From Bacteroidia bacterium (GTDB taxonomy: Bacteria; Bacteroidota; Bacteroidia; B-17B0; Aurantibacillaceae): a stretch of 64,000 nucleotides of DNA. The notes under the pieces are model-generated. The model searched no databases. It was not told the origin of the DNA and saw nothing but the letters and a program-made list of their open reading frames with translations. Made by a program: the position numbers and the translations under genes. Positions within the stretch are counted from its first letter, which is position 1, and each line of letters opens with the position of its first letter. Below are positions 34,735 to 43,273 of the stretch, piece by piece. The stretch covers positions 82,011 through 146,010 of the forward strand of contig JACMNO010000092.1 of NCBI GenBank assembly GCA_014378485.1, written 5' to 3'.

Positions 34735-35892
34735 TTTTTTTATTGTATAATTTCCTGAATTTTCTTCGATTAAATTAATTCCACATTTTCTGTTTTTCAA
34801 AAGTGAGCCAAATTGATCTTCGATGCCTAAAAATTCCGCGCCGTCATAAGTAGCAGCTTTCAGTAATAGTTCAAATGACACTTCTGGATTTTTTTTAACG
34901 ATCGTGTTTATTTCATCTATGATAGAAAGTCCGGTATTACTGGCTAAACTATCTGTTCCAAAGGTAAGCTTACAATTATTAGATATCATTAATTGTATAT
35001 CCGGCAATAAGTTTTCTATAAATAGATTTGCTTTGGGACACAGACACCAGTATAATTGTTTATGAAAACTTTGAGCAACTTGGAGATCCTCTTTATTGGT
35101 AAATGTATTGTGGACCATCAACGTATTAACTGCTATGTTAAATGCATTAATAACGCTTTGCAGGCTGCTTTTTTGTGTTGGTTTAAAATAAGAAATGGCA
35201 ATATTTAAAGTTTCGTATAGCCTTAGATAATTCCCTGTCTTATTTATAAAGAAATCATTTTCAGCTTTGCTTTCCTGGTTATGAATGCTGGTTGGCTGTT
35301 TTGTCGAATAACAATGATTGCTTAATTGTTCTATCAATTTCAGTGAAGCGCTATAAGGCGCATGTGGCGCCAGGGAGGCCGATAAATTATTACTTTTAAA
35401 TTCCGACTCTAATTGTTTTCCCTCTTCAAAAACTATTTCAGAACGTTCCGGGTTTAAAGCGATCAACTCTACAAACGTATGATAATAAAGATCCGATTTT
35501 TTTTTTGCAGCAATTGATGCGCTTGTATTACTAATATCTCCAACCGCCACAATTCCTTGTTTCTGCATTTCTGCATCCGCATGCAGCATCGCTTCTATTT
35601 GTTCTTCTGGTGATTGATCATTTCTGTGTTTTATAACAGACAAACCAAAATCAACAATACCGGTGTGTTGTTTGATAATACCTTTTAAATGACTTAATTC
35701 TAAATGGCAATGTGTATTAATAAAACCCGGACAAATAATACCATTTAATCGTTCAATATTACTGTTCGCACTATTTTCTTCAGAAATAAGATCAGTGAGG
35801 ACGCCTTCATTGGTTATAGCCAATACGGTATTCTTTGGTAAATATTCTTTCCCTGAAAAAATCCTGTCAGCAGTTACGTAGCGCATAACCAA
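34726..35892 (-). CDS. Amidohydrolase of the COG0402 type (SsnA/deaminase-like)
   Basis: A 388-residue TIM-barrel amidohydrolase. Metal-site motifs are in order: NTHCHLELSHL (His-x-His), SLAPHAPYS, the next His in SIHNQESKAEN, then the His of MVHNTF and the Asp of FGTDSLASN. This is the cytosine/guanine/aminofutalosine-deaminase group. The presence of mqnB, mqnD and mqnC nearby raises the possibility that it deaminates aminodeoxyfutalosine, but amidohydrolase substrates cannot be told by motif. Its 3' end overlaps the convergent siaB-like gene by 9 bp; the region upstream contains repeat-like hairpins. Confidence 0.82.
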   Translation of the reverse strand: MVMRYVTADRIFSGKEYLPKNTVLAITNEGVLTDLISEENSANSNIERLNGIICPGFINTHCHLELSHLKGIIKQHTGIVDFGLSVIKHRNDQSPEEQIEAMLHADAEMQKQGIVAVGDISNTSASIAAKKKSDLYYHTFVELIALNPERSEIVFEEGKQLESEFKSNNLSASLAPHAPYSASLKLIEQLSNHCYSTKQPTSIHNQESKAENDFFINKTGNYLRLYETLNIAISYFKPTQKSSLQSVINAFNIAVNTLMVHNTFTNKEDLQVAQSFHKQLYWCLCPKANLFIENLLPDIQLMISNNCKLTFGTDSLASNTGLSIIDEINTIVKKNPEVSFELLLKAATYDGAEFLGIEDQFGSLLKNRKCGINLIEENSGNYTIKKLA

Positions 35893-35998
35893 ATTTAAGA
35901 ACTTATATCAACTTAAAATATAAATGCCGTAATTTAACCACATAGGTACATAGAAAAATAATTGGTGATGAAGCTGCATGATTTGTTAACCTAAGTTC

Positions 35999-36031
35999 AC
36001 ATAGTTGGAAGGTTCGCTTCCAGTACTATGT
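35999..36031. repeat. Imperfect hairpin in the 35893-36184 intergenic region
   Basis: ACATAGT TGGAAG, loop GTTCG, CTTCCA gt ACTATGT (a bulge of two bases). The 292-bp gap also has the recurring words CTAAGTTCACATAG and CTAAGTTTCTATG (35991 and 36067 regions). No ORF is visible. It looks like dispersed intergenic repeat material, not a gene. Confidence 0.5.
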
Positions 36032-36164
36032 TTTCTTAATTACTTCTTTCATTACCGTTCATAACCCTAAGTTTCTATGTTGTTGTATTACTGAATCCGT
36101 CGTTTTATCTGTTGTAAATAGGATTATTCATCTAAAATCGTGTGTCTTTTTCAGTATTTATAGA

Positions 36165-36172
36165 TAACTTTG
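36165..36172 (+). promoter_or_regulatory. Predicted -7 promoter element of rlmN
   Basis: TAACTTTG matches TAnnTTTG exactly. The rlmN ATG is 12 bp further on. No clear -33 TTTG is present. Confidence 0.5.
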
Positions 36173-36184
36173 TAAAAGATCAAC

Positions 36185-37246
36185 ATGTCAACAAAAAAAG
36201 ATATACGCGCCTTAACAGAAGCCGAAATTATTGAGATCCTGAAAGAAAAAGGAGAAGCAAAATTCCGTGCTAAACAAATTTATGAGTGGCTTTGGCAAAA
36301 AACGGCTCATAGTTTTGATGATATGTCTAATTTATCGAAACCACTAAGAGATTGGTTAAACGAAAACTTTGTGATTAATGCTGTTGCCATTAGTGATATG
36401 CAGGTCAGCTCCGACAGAACCATTAAATGCGCTATGACTTTGTCTGACGGTAATGTGGTAGAAAGTGTTTTAATTCCCACCAAAACACGAATGACTGCCT
36501 GTATCTCATCACAAGTGGGTTGCAGTTTAACCTGCAAATTTTGCGCAACCGGTAAATTAAAACGTTTGCGAAATTTAAATGCTGATGAGATTTATGATCA
36601 GGTAGCTTTAGTGAAAAACTTAGCAGAAACAAAATATAATCAGCCCCTTACTAATATTGTGTATATGGGAATGGGAGAACCTTTGTTGAATTACGCAGAA
36701 ACGATTCGTTCAGTAGATCGGATTACTTCTCCTGATGGTTTAGGCATGAGTCCATCTCGTATAACAGTGAGTACCGCCGGAATTGCTAAAATGATCATGA
36801 AGTTAGGAGATGATCAGGTGAAATTTAATTTGGCTTTATCCCTTCATGCGGCAAATGATGAAAAGCGTAATCACATTATGCCAATCAATGAAACAAACAC
36901 TCTGGATAATTTGGAAGAAGCGTTGAATTATTTTTATGAAAAAACAGGTTCGCGTGTTACTTTTGAATACATCGTTTTCAAGGATTTTAATGATGGGATT
37001 CAGGATGCAAGAGAGCTGGGGGATTTCTGTAAAAAAACGACTGCTAAAGTTAATATTATAGAATACAATCCCATTGATGATGGGGAGTTTAAACAAACAA
37101 CTCCAGAACGACTAGAAGCTTTTGTGAAACATTTGGAAGGAAGAGGGATCATTGTTAATGTGCGAAGAAGCAGGGGTAAAGATATTGATGCAGCCTGTGG
37201 TCAATTAGTAAACAAAAATAAATCAACGGTACAGGTTTTTAAATAA
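36185..37246 (+). CDS. rlmN: 23S rRNA / tRNA (adenine-C2)-methyltransferase RlmN
   Basis: A 353-residue radical SAM enzyme with the CxxxCxxC cluster in QVGCSLTCKFCATG (Cys113, Cys117, Cys120). Other family landmarks: VYMGMGEPLLNY, and a C-terminal region with the conserved Cys (DAACGQL) that forms the methyl-carrying thiohemiketal. It methylates A2503 of 23S rRNA and A37 of certain tRNAs. The first gene of an operon with lepB (5 bp gap) and the WbqC-like gene. Confidence 0.95.
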   Translation: MSTKKDIRALTEAEIIEILKEKGEAKFRAKQIYEWLWQKTAHSFDDMSNLSKPLRDWLNENFVINAVAISDMQVSSDRTIKCAMTLSDGNVVESVLIPTKTRMTACISSQVGCSLTCKFCATGKLKRLRNLNADEIYDQVALVKNLAETKYNQPLTNIVYMGMGEPLLNYAETIRSVDRITSPDGLGMSPSRITVSTAGIAKMIMKLGDDQVKFNLALSLHAANDEKRNHIMPINETNTLDNLEEALNYFYEKTGSRVTFEYIVFKDFNDGIQDARELGDFCKKTTAKVNIIEYNPIDDGEFKQTTPERLEAFVKHLEGRGIIVNVRRSRGKDIDAACGQLVNKNKSTVQVFK

Positions 37247-37251
37247 AAATT

Positions 37252-38292
37252 TTGAAAAGGTTTATTCCAAATAATCAATCAATCTTAGAGTGGCTTAAAG
37301 CTATTGGTATTTCTTTTTTGTGTGTGCTCATCATTCGGACTTTTTTCTTTGAAATTTCTCCTGTAAGTTCTCCTTCGATGGAAAAATCCTTATTGACGGG
37401 AGATTACATGTTTATCAATAAATTATCTTTTGGCCCCCGTTTACTGAAAACTGTTTTTAGTGTTCCGTTTATTAATCAAAAATATTATTCTACACTGATT
37501 TCTTTACCTTACATGAGGTTGTTTGGTAGTCCTGACATAGAACGAAATGAGGTAGTCGTGTTCAATTATCCTCGTGAAGATGAGCACCCGGTTGATCACA
37601 GAACTTATTTTGTAAAAAGATGTATCGCACTTCCCGGTGATAGTTTCAAAATTGTTGACGGCTTGGTTTACATCAATAATAAATTAGCCGACAATGAAAA
37701 TAATTTGCAGTTTAATTATCATTTAAAATCCGAGCAGTTATTAGATTCTTCATTTATTGCCAGGTACAATTTAGTGGAGGGTGGAAAGATCTCCGACAAT
37801 AAAGATTATTCTTTCACCTTAACAAACAATTTGGCAGATACATTAAGAAGTAAAACTTACATCACGAAAATTGAAAGAAATGTTGAGGAGAAAGGAATGT
37901 GGGATGAATTTGTGTTTCCTTATAATGTTCATTATAAATGGAATGTAGACAATTATGGCTCTTTGAAAATCCCGGCTAAAGGTGATACGATTAAATTGGA
38001 TACTTTGAATTTATGTATTTTCGAAAAAATTATTTCTTCTTATGAAAGTAATTCGCTTGAATTAAAAAATGATAGCATTTTTATTAATGGAGTGTATAGT
38101 ACCACTTATATCATAAAGCAAGATTACTATTTCATGATGGGAGATAATCGTCATAATTCACAGGACAGCCGTCACTGGGGATTTGTTCCTGAAGATCATG
38201 TTATTGGTAAAGCCACCCGAATTATTTTTTCAAAAGATAAGTTGTATGATAAAGGGATCAGGTGGAACAGGATTTTTCAAAGTATTCTATAA
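37252..38292 (+). CDS. lepB: Signal peptidase I
   Basis: A 346-residue protein from a TTG start at 37252. An N-terminal membrane helix (AIGISFLCVLIIRTFFF, residues 17-33) precedes the catalytic Ser42 in SSPSMEKSLL and the general-base Lys122 in YFVKRCIALPGDSF; the C-terminal GDNRHNSQDSRHWGFV box completes the S26 active-site layout. It removes signal peptides on the periplasmic side of the inner membrane. A 50-60 residue insertion between the second and third boxes, relative to the short enzymes, is common in this phylum. The WbqC-like gene begins 1 bp after its stop. Confidence 0.94.
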   Translation: MKRFIPNNQSILEWLKAIGISFLCVLIIRTFFFEISPVSSPSMEKSLLTGDYMFINKLSFGPRLLKTVFSVPFINQKYYSTLISLPYMRLFGSPDIERNEVVVFNYPREDEHPVDHRTYFVKRCIALPGDSFKIVDGLVYINNKLADNENNLQFNYHLKSEQLLDSSFIARYNLVEGGKISDNKDYSFTLTNNLADTLRSKTYITKIERNVEEKGMWDEFVFPYNVHYKWNVDNYGSLKIPAKGDTIKLDTLNLCIFEKIISSYESNSLELKNDSIFINGVYSTTYIIKQDYYFMMGDNRHNSQDSRHWGFVPEDHVIGKATRIIFSKDKLYDKGIRWNRIFQSIL

Positions 38293-38293
38293 A

Positions 38294-38890
38294 ATGCAAA
38301 GTATTCTTTTGTCTACTGCTTATTTACCGCCATTGAATTACCTGTCAAAACTTATTGAAGCAGAGCAGGTAGTGATCGAAAAACAGGAGTATTTTGTAAA
38401 ACAAACCTACCGTAACCGCTGTGAGATCTTAACAGCTAATGGTATATTAAGTTTAAGCATTCCTTTAATCAAACAAGCTGATAAAGAAATTATTTCAGAA
38501 AAAAAAATTTCTTATGCCGAGAACTGGCAAAAGCAACATTGGAGGGCAATAACAAGTGCCTACAAAAATTCTCCATACTTCGAATATTTTGAAGATGAGT
38601 TCAGACCTTTTTATGAAAATCAATTTGAGTTTTTATTTGAATACAACACTCAACTTTTAAATGCTATCCTGAATATATTAAGAATTAAAAAGTCAATCGG
38701 TTTTACCACTCAATTTGAAACATTACTTATTGGAATAACAGATCTAAGAAACTTGTCTGAAATAAATAACATCAATGTTTCTGTTATGAAACCATACTAT
38801 CAGGTCTTTGCAGATAAACAAGGATTTACCCCAAACTTAAGTTGCCTGGATACGTTGTTTAATGTAGGATTAGAAACTAAATACTTCTAA
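38294..38890 (+). CDS. WbqC-like family protein
   Basis: A 198-residue protein beginning MQSILLSTAYLPPLNYLSKL. The start is ATG at 38294, which is 1 bp after the lepB stop; the longer frame from 38183 is out of frame over lepB and is rejected. It has the WbqC-family signature KQTYRNRCEI, SIPL and AYKNSPYFEYFEDEF. WbqC-type proteins are often in surface-glycan loci and their biochemical role is uncertain. It is the last gene of rlmN-lepB-wbqC and is followed by a large palindromic repeat. Confidence 0.85.
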   Translation: MQSILLSTAYLPPLNYLSKLIEAEQVVIEKQEYFVKQTYRNRCEILTANGILSLSIPLIKQADKEIISEKKISYAENWQKQHWRAITSAYKNSPYFEYFEDEFRPFYENQFEFLFEYNTQLLNAILNILRIKKSIGFTTQFETLLIGITDLRNLSEINNINVSVMKPYYQVFADKQGFTPNLSCLDTLFNVGLETKYF

Positions 38891-38899
38891 AATAGTAAT

Positions 38900-39010
38900 T
38901 GTCAGTTCGAGTAAAAAAAATGCGCTCTTCTCATTTTTTTGTATCGAGAACGATTATTATACTTCTCGATACACATTTGCAGGAACAGGCAAATGTTACT
39001 CGAAGTGACA
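38900..39010. repeat. Nested palindromic repeat element (three-way-junction layout)
   Basis: An outer 13-bp inverted repeat, TGTCAGTTCGAGT (38900-38912) / ACTCGAAGTGACA (38998-39010), with one mismatch, encloses two inner hairpins: GTATCGAGAA (38941-38950) / TTCTCGATAC (38963-38972) and CATTTGC (38974-38980) / GCAAATG (38989-38995). It lies in the 135-bp gap between two convergent genes, so it may double as a terminator. Confidence 0.8.
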
Positions 39011-39025
39011 AAATTATTTCATTTA

Positions 39026-40186
39026 TTAAATTCTGATACCAATCACTAATACATCGTCCGTTTGGTCATTGTCCTGCTTCCAGTTATTAAATGAATATTC
39101 CAAAAAAGCTTCCTGTTCATCCATATTCATATCTTGAATAGTCTTTAGTAATTCTCTGAAGTTAGCTTTGTTTAATTTTTTGTTTTTCTCGCCGCCAAAC
39201 TGATCATTGAAGCCATCAGTATATAAATAGATACTGTCATTTTTCATTAGCTGAAAAGTTTGTGTATCAAATTTTTTTTCAACACCTGAGTAAAACCCAA
39301 TAGGATAACGACTTCCTTTTAATTCTGTAACACTATTTTCTCTTGAAATTAAAATAGAACGGAAGGCTCCCGAAAATGTTAAAAGGTTTGTTGCTTTTTC
39401 GATTCTTATCAAAGAAACATCCATTCCGTCGTTAAACGTCGCATCCTGATTTTTATTAATAGTCTTTTCTAATTCCTCATCTAGTGCTTTTAAAATTGAT
39501 GAAGGGTCAGTTATTTTTCTATTTATAAAAACTTCCTTGAACATGGAGTTGGCCACCATGCTCATCATCGCACCCGGCACACCATGGCCCGTGCAATCCA
39601 CAGCTGCAATGTACTTGTACAACTCATCTTCATAAAACCAATAGTAATCACCGCTTACAATGTCTTTTGGTTTATAAAGCAGAAATGAGTCTTCAAAATA
39701 CTCATTCAGCTGTTCCTCCTTTTGCAGAATCGATTGTTGTATTCTTTGAGCATAGTAAATACTATCCGTAATGTCTTTATTTTGTTCTGACAGTTGCCTA
39801 TTACTTTCCAGTAATCGTTTCTCATTGACTTTGTTATCGGTAATATCGTATCCAATACTAACCAACTGATCATCATTGAGGTAAGACACATTCCAGCGGA
39901 TCCATTTCTTTCCACCTGCTGAGGTTCTCAATTCGTGTTCAAATGTTTGTGTGGAAAGTTTACGGTTACTGAAAATATCCAGTATTTTGTTTTTCACTTT
40001 TTCACCTTCCGGTTTTGAAAAACGCGTAGCTTCCCACCAGTTGTTACCTAATAATTCCTGTGAATTATAACCTAATAGTTGTTGGGCTGATTTACTAACA
40101 TAATCTATACTTCCATCGTTATTTAAAACGACTATCAGAGTGTTGAGTTTATCCAGGATTTGATCCTGTATATCAATTGCAAACAT
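39026..40186 (-). CDS. PAS domain + SpoIIE-type PP2C phosphatase
   Basis: A 386-residue cytoplasmic protein. Residues 1-115 form a PAS domain (LDKLNTLIVVLNNDGSIDYVSKSAQQL, then GYDIT), residues 125-160 a probable coiled coil, and the remainder a SpoIIE/PP2C domain with DYYWFYEDELYKYIAAVDCTGHGVPGAMMSM and YLYTDGFNDQFG carrying the metal-binding Asp residues. It would dephosphorylate an antagonist protein in response to a signal sensed by the PAS domain. It stands alone. The SiaB-like kinase 4.3 kb upstream is a conceivable partner. Confidence 0.88.
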   Translation of the reverse strand: MFAIDIQDQILDKLNTLIVVLNNDGSIDYVSKSAQQLLGYNSQELLGNNWWEATRFSKPEGEKVKNKILDIFSNRKLSTQTFEHELRTSAGGKKWIRWNVSYLNDDQLVSIGYDITDNKVNEKRLLESNRQLSEQNKDITDSIYYAQRIQQSILQKEEQLNEYFEDSFLLYKPKDIVSGDYYWFYEDELYKYIAAVDCTGHGVPGAMMSMVANSMFKEVFINRKITDPSSILKALDEELEKTINKNQDATFNDGMDVSLIRIEKATNLLTFSGAFRSILISRENSVTELKGSRYPIGFYSGVEKKFDTQTFQLMKNDSIYLYTDGFNDQFGGEKNKKLNKANFRELLKTIQDMNMDEQEAFLEYSFNNWKQDNDQTDDVLVIGIRI

Positions 40187-40442
40187 TGGAAAAATTTTAA
40201 AAATGGAAAAATGTGAAAACTAATGGGTGCGGACTAGCACATACAGATATGCCACATGGAAATTCGGCAATATCGGTTACAAATAAAATGATGTTTAATT
40301 CTGTTTTTCACGAAGCAAATATATAAATTATTTAATACCTCAAACAAAATTGAAAATAAAAAACATAAATATATATTACATCGAATTTTTCACCCTGAGA
40401 GGAGTCGAAGGGAGAGATGTAGAGACTTGTAGAAGTATAATT
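40187..40442. other. 256-bp gene-free stretch with a repeat-like word
   Basis: No ORF is visible. CACCCTGAGAGGAGTCGAAGGGAG at 40391-40414 (CCCT/AGGG arms) resembles another dispersed intergenic word. The PAS-SpoIIE promoter would lie near 40187-40260 and the folE end is at 40443. Confidence 0.4.
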
Positions 40443-41069
40443 CTAATGCAACTTAGAACTAATTAGACTGATGAATTCTTTACGGGTTGGGTCTTTCATG
40501 AACTCTCCAGTAAAGGCAGAAGTGGTAGTAGCACTGTTTTGTTTTTGAATTCCACGCATCTGCATGCATAAGTGAGAGCATTCAATAACCACGGCTACAC
40601 CCATAGGATTTAGCGTTTCCTGTATACAGTTTTTAATCTCATTTGTTAAACGCTCCTGTACCTGCAGCCTTCGAGCAAAGGCATCTACAACACGGGGCAA
40701 TTTACTCAAACCTACAATGTAGCCGTTTGGAATATACGCAATATGTGCTTTTCCAAAAAAAGGCAACAAATGATGTTCGCATAAACTGTACACCTCAATA
40801 TCCTTTACAATTACCATCTGGCTGTAATCTTCTTTAAACATAGCAGAACGTAAAATCTCAGCAGGATTTAAATCATAGCCCTGAGTTAAAAATTGCATGG
40901 CTTTCGCCGCTCTAACAGGAGTTTTTAATAAGCCTTCACGTGCAGGATTTTCACCAACATCATCTAAAATGTTTTTATACATATCAGAAATGGAATCAAC
41001 CAGTTTGTCATTGTATTGATCTATTTTTTTGTATCCGGTAATGTCGTGTTCAAATTCTTCATTTAGCAT
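40443..41069 (-). CDS. folE: GTP cyclohydrolase I
   Basis: A 208-residue enzyme with the Zn-site motif [23 protein letters not shown] (Cys97, His99, His100) and the third ligand Cys168 in [14 protein letters not shown]. It converts GTP to dihydroneopterin triphosphate, the first step to folate, and can also supply queuosine or tetrahydropterin routes. A PTPS/QueD homologue lies just upstream on the same strand (192 bp away), which suggests the product feeds that enzyme. Confidence 0.95.
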   Translation of the reverse strand: MLNEEFEHDITGYKKIDQYNDKLVDSISDMYKNILDDVGENPAREGLLKTPVRAAKAMQFLTQGYDLNPAEILRSAMFKEDYSQMVIVKDIEVYSLCEHHLLPFFGKAHIAYIPNGYIVGLSKLPRVVDAFARRLQVQERLTNEIKNCIQETLNPMGVAVVIECSHLCMQMRGIQKQNSATTTSAFTGEFMKDPTRKEFISLISSKLH

Positions 41070-41261
41070 GCCTTCAATTTTTTAGTTTGCCTTAGTTTCT
41101 TAATAATAACTTAAACGCACAGGATTTTTTTTGTAAATAATACAAAAGAAACTTACATTAAAATAACAATTATTTAAAACGTAGTTTCTAACTTCCTTTT
41201 TCCCTAAATATCGTTATTGTTTAAATTTATTAATACAACAAGAAATTACAACTATTGTTTA

Positions 41262-41669
41262 TTATCCAAAATATTCCACATAGTTACTGTCGGTCTCGTA
41301 TAATTTAATGCGATGCAGAACAGCGCCCATTTCTTTTACTTTTGGATTTAAAATATTCCAGATAAAGATCGCTACATTTTCTGTAGAAGGCATCACAGGC
41401 ATTCCTTTCACATCCATATTCAGGTTTTTATGATCCAGTATTTCCGTCACATCAGTTTTGATCACGGTACTCAGGTCTTTTAAATTTACCACAAATCCTG
41501 TATCCGGGTTTACAGCACCTTTAACAGTAACGTATAAATCATAATTATGTCCATGCCAGTTTTTATTGGCACATTTGCCAAAAGTGGCGTTGTTTTGTTC
41601 TTCACTCCAGGCCGGGTTAAATAATTTGTGCGCGGCGTTAAAATGTTCTTTGCGGGTAATATAAATCAT
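41262..41669 (-). CDS. 6-pyruvoyl-tetrahydropterin synthase / QueD family protein
   Basis: A 135-residue protein with Zn ligands His14 (HFNAAHKL), His39 and His41 (NWHGHNYDL), catalytic Cys33 (FGKCANKN) and the ILDHKNLN loop (Asp-His dyad). The family makes either 6-pyruvoyl-tetrahydropterin or 6-carboxy-tetrahydropterin from dihydroneopterin triphosphate. It sits near folE, whose product is the substrate. The KCANKNWHGH pattern slightly favours the PTPS type, but QueD for queuosine is equally possible. Confidence 0.87.
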   Translation of the reverse strand: MIYITRKEHFNAAHKLFNPAWSEEQNNATFGKCANKNWHGHNYDLYVTVKGAVNPDTGFVVNLKDLSTVIKTDVTEILDHKNLNMDVKGMPVMPSTENVAIFIWNILNPKVKEMGAVLHRIKLYETDSNYVEYFG

Positions 41670-41702
41670 AGTAAATTAACGGTGTAAAAATACTAATTAT
41701 AA

Positions 41703-42368
41703 ATGAAGATTCTTATTGTATCAGCTACACATTTTGAAGTAATGCCTTTACTGAATTTTCTGGGAATTGCCTTACCCACAAAAGGCATGAACAATGCAAA
41801 CATTGATTTTGAAGATAAAGACATTCAAGTATTAATTACCGGTGTTGGTATGGTAAATACAGCTTTAATGATGGGAAGATATATGAACACGGTTTATGAT
41901 TTGGTAATCAATGCTGGGGTTTGTGGTGCTTTTGATAAGGCGTTACAATTAGGTCAGGTAGTTTGTGTGATTGAAGATATGTTATGTGAATTAGGGGCAG
42001 AGAATGGCGAAGAATTTATAACCTACGACCAATTGAATTTGCCCGGTGAATATATGTTTTCGGAAAACACTATAGTTTCTAATCCCAAAATTGATTCGAT
42101 TAAAAAAGTAAAAGGAATTACTGTAAATACAGTTCATGGAAACGAAGAAAGCATACAAAAAGTAAAACAGTTATTTCAACCTGATGTTGAAAGTATGGAA
42201 GGAGCCGCTTTTTTTGCTGCGTGTTCAGGAATGAAAGCAAATTATATTCAGATTCGTGCTGTTTCAAATTATGTGGAGAGACGTGATAAAAGCAAATGGC
42301 AAATGCCTTTGGCCATTGAAAATCTGAATACTTTTTTGATTAATTTTATAAAAGAAAACAAGCAATAA
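41703..42368 (+). CDS. mqnB: Futalosine hydrolase MqnB
   Basis: A 221-residue nucleosidase-fold protein with the Bacteroidota MqnB pattern: MKILIVSATHFEVMPLLNFL, VINAGVCGAFDKALQLGQVV and the substrate loop DVESMEGAAFFAACSG, ending in RAVSNYVERRDKSKW. It hydrolyses futalosine to dehypoxanthine futalosine in the futalosine route to menaquinone. MqnD follows 3 bp later and mqnC lies at 48736, supporting the pathway. Divergent from the PTPS-like gene with a 33-bp gap. Confidence 0.9.
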   Translation: MKILIVSATHFEVMPLLNFLGIALPTKGMNNANIDFEDKDIQVLITGVGMVNTALMMGRYMNTVYDLVINAGVCGAFDKALQLGQVVCVIEDMLCELGAENGEEFITYDQLNLPGEYMFSENTIVSNPKIDSIKKVKGITVNTVHGNEESIQKVKQLFQPDVESMEGAAFFAACSGMKANYIQIRAVSNYVERRDKSKWQMPLAIENLNTFLINFIKENKQ

Positions 42369-42371
42369 ACT

Positions 42372-43202
42372 ATGAATTTCTCCCTTGGTTTTTCTCCTTG
42401 TCCTAACGATTGTTTTATTTTTGATGCTTTAGTGCATAAAAAAATTGACACGAAAGGAATTGATTTTACAGTTGTCATGGAAGATGTAGAAGCTTTAAAT
42501 AGCCGGGCTTTTAAGCATGAATTGGATATCACAAAATTAAGCTATCACGCTTTTTTATATTTAACAGATAAATACAACTTATTAAATAGTGGAAGTGCTT
42601 TAGGATTTAATTGCGGACCATTATTAGTTCAAAATTCAATGTTTAAGGTTGAAGATATTGATAAAGCAACGATTGCTATTCCCGGAAAGTATACGACAGC
42701 TAATTTTTTGTTGTCATTAGCTTACCCCAAAGCAAATAATAAAAAAGAAATCTTATTCAGCGATATTGAAGATGCTATCTTGTCGCAGAAAGTAGATGCG
42801 GGTTTGTTAATTCATGAAAACCGTTTTACATATGAAGATAAAGGCTTGGAAAAAATCATCGACCTTGGTGAATTCTGGGAAAGCCTAATCCATGCACCAA
42901 TCCCGTTAGGAGGTATCGTTGTAAAGAAGAGCATTGATCTTACTCTGCAAAAAATAGTAGATAGTTTAATCAGGCAAAGTGTTGAATTTGCTTTTGTAAA
43001 TCCGGAAAGCTGTATGCCATTTGTAAAGCAGCATGCCCAGGAAATGAGTGAAGAGGTGATGAAAAAGCACATTGCCCTTTATGTAAATGATTTTTCGGTG
43101 GATCTTGGAGTTATCGGAAAAAAAGCTGTTCAGTTATTGTTTAATAAAGCCATAGAAATCCATCTTATTGAGGGGGTTGCCCCTCTGACTTTTGTTAACT
43201 AG
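42372..43202 (+). CDS. mqnD: 1,4-dihydroxy-6-naphthoate synthase MqnD
   Basis: A 276-residue periplasmic-binding-fold enzyme beginning MNFSLGFSPCPNDCFIFDAL, with LDITKLSYHAF and GLLIHENRFTYEDKGL as in MqnD. It converts cyclic dehypoxanthine futalosine to 1,4-dihydroxy-6-naphthoate. It is coupled to mqnB (3 bp apart). Its final codons encode the unusual GC-rich hairpin GAGGGG/CCCCTC at 43170-43185, which could serve as the transcription end of the pair. Confidence 0.9.
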   Translation: MNFSLGFSPCPNDCFIFDALVHKKIDTKGIDFTVVMEDVEALNSRAFKHELDITKLSYHAFLYLTDKYNLLNSGSALGFNCGPLLVQNSMFKVEDIDKATIAIPGKYTTANFLLSLAYPKANNKKEILFSDIEDAILSQKVDAGLLIHENRFTYEDKGLEKIIDLGEFWESLIHAPIPLGGIVVKKSIDLTLQKIVDSLIRQSVEFAFVNPESCMPFVKQHAQEMSEEVMKKHIALYVNDFSVDLGVIGKKAVQLLFNKAIEIHLIEGVAPLTFVN

Positions 43203-43273
43203 TTCCGCTTATCATTGTATTAAGCTATTTATATAAAATTTAATTTAAACTTGATTATTTCCTTTTATATTTA

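Noticed and set aside
38183..38293. Extended start of the WbqC-like protein inside lepB
   Set aside because: That part is out of frame over the conserved lepB C-terminus (GDNRHNSQDSRHW); ATG 38294 gives the family's normal beginning.
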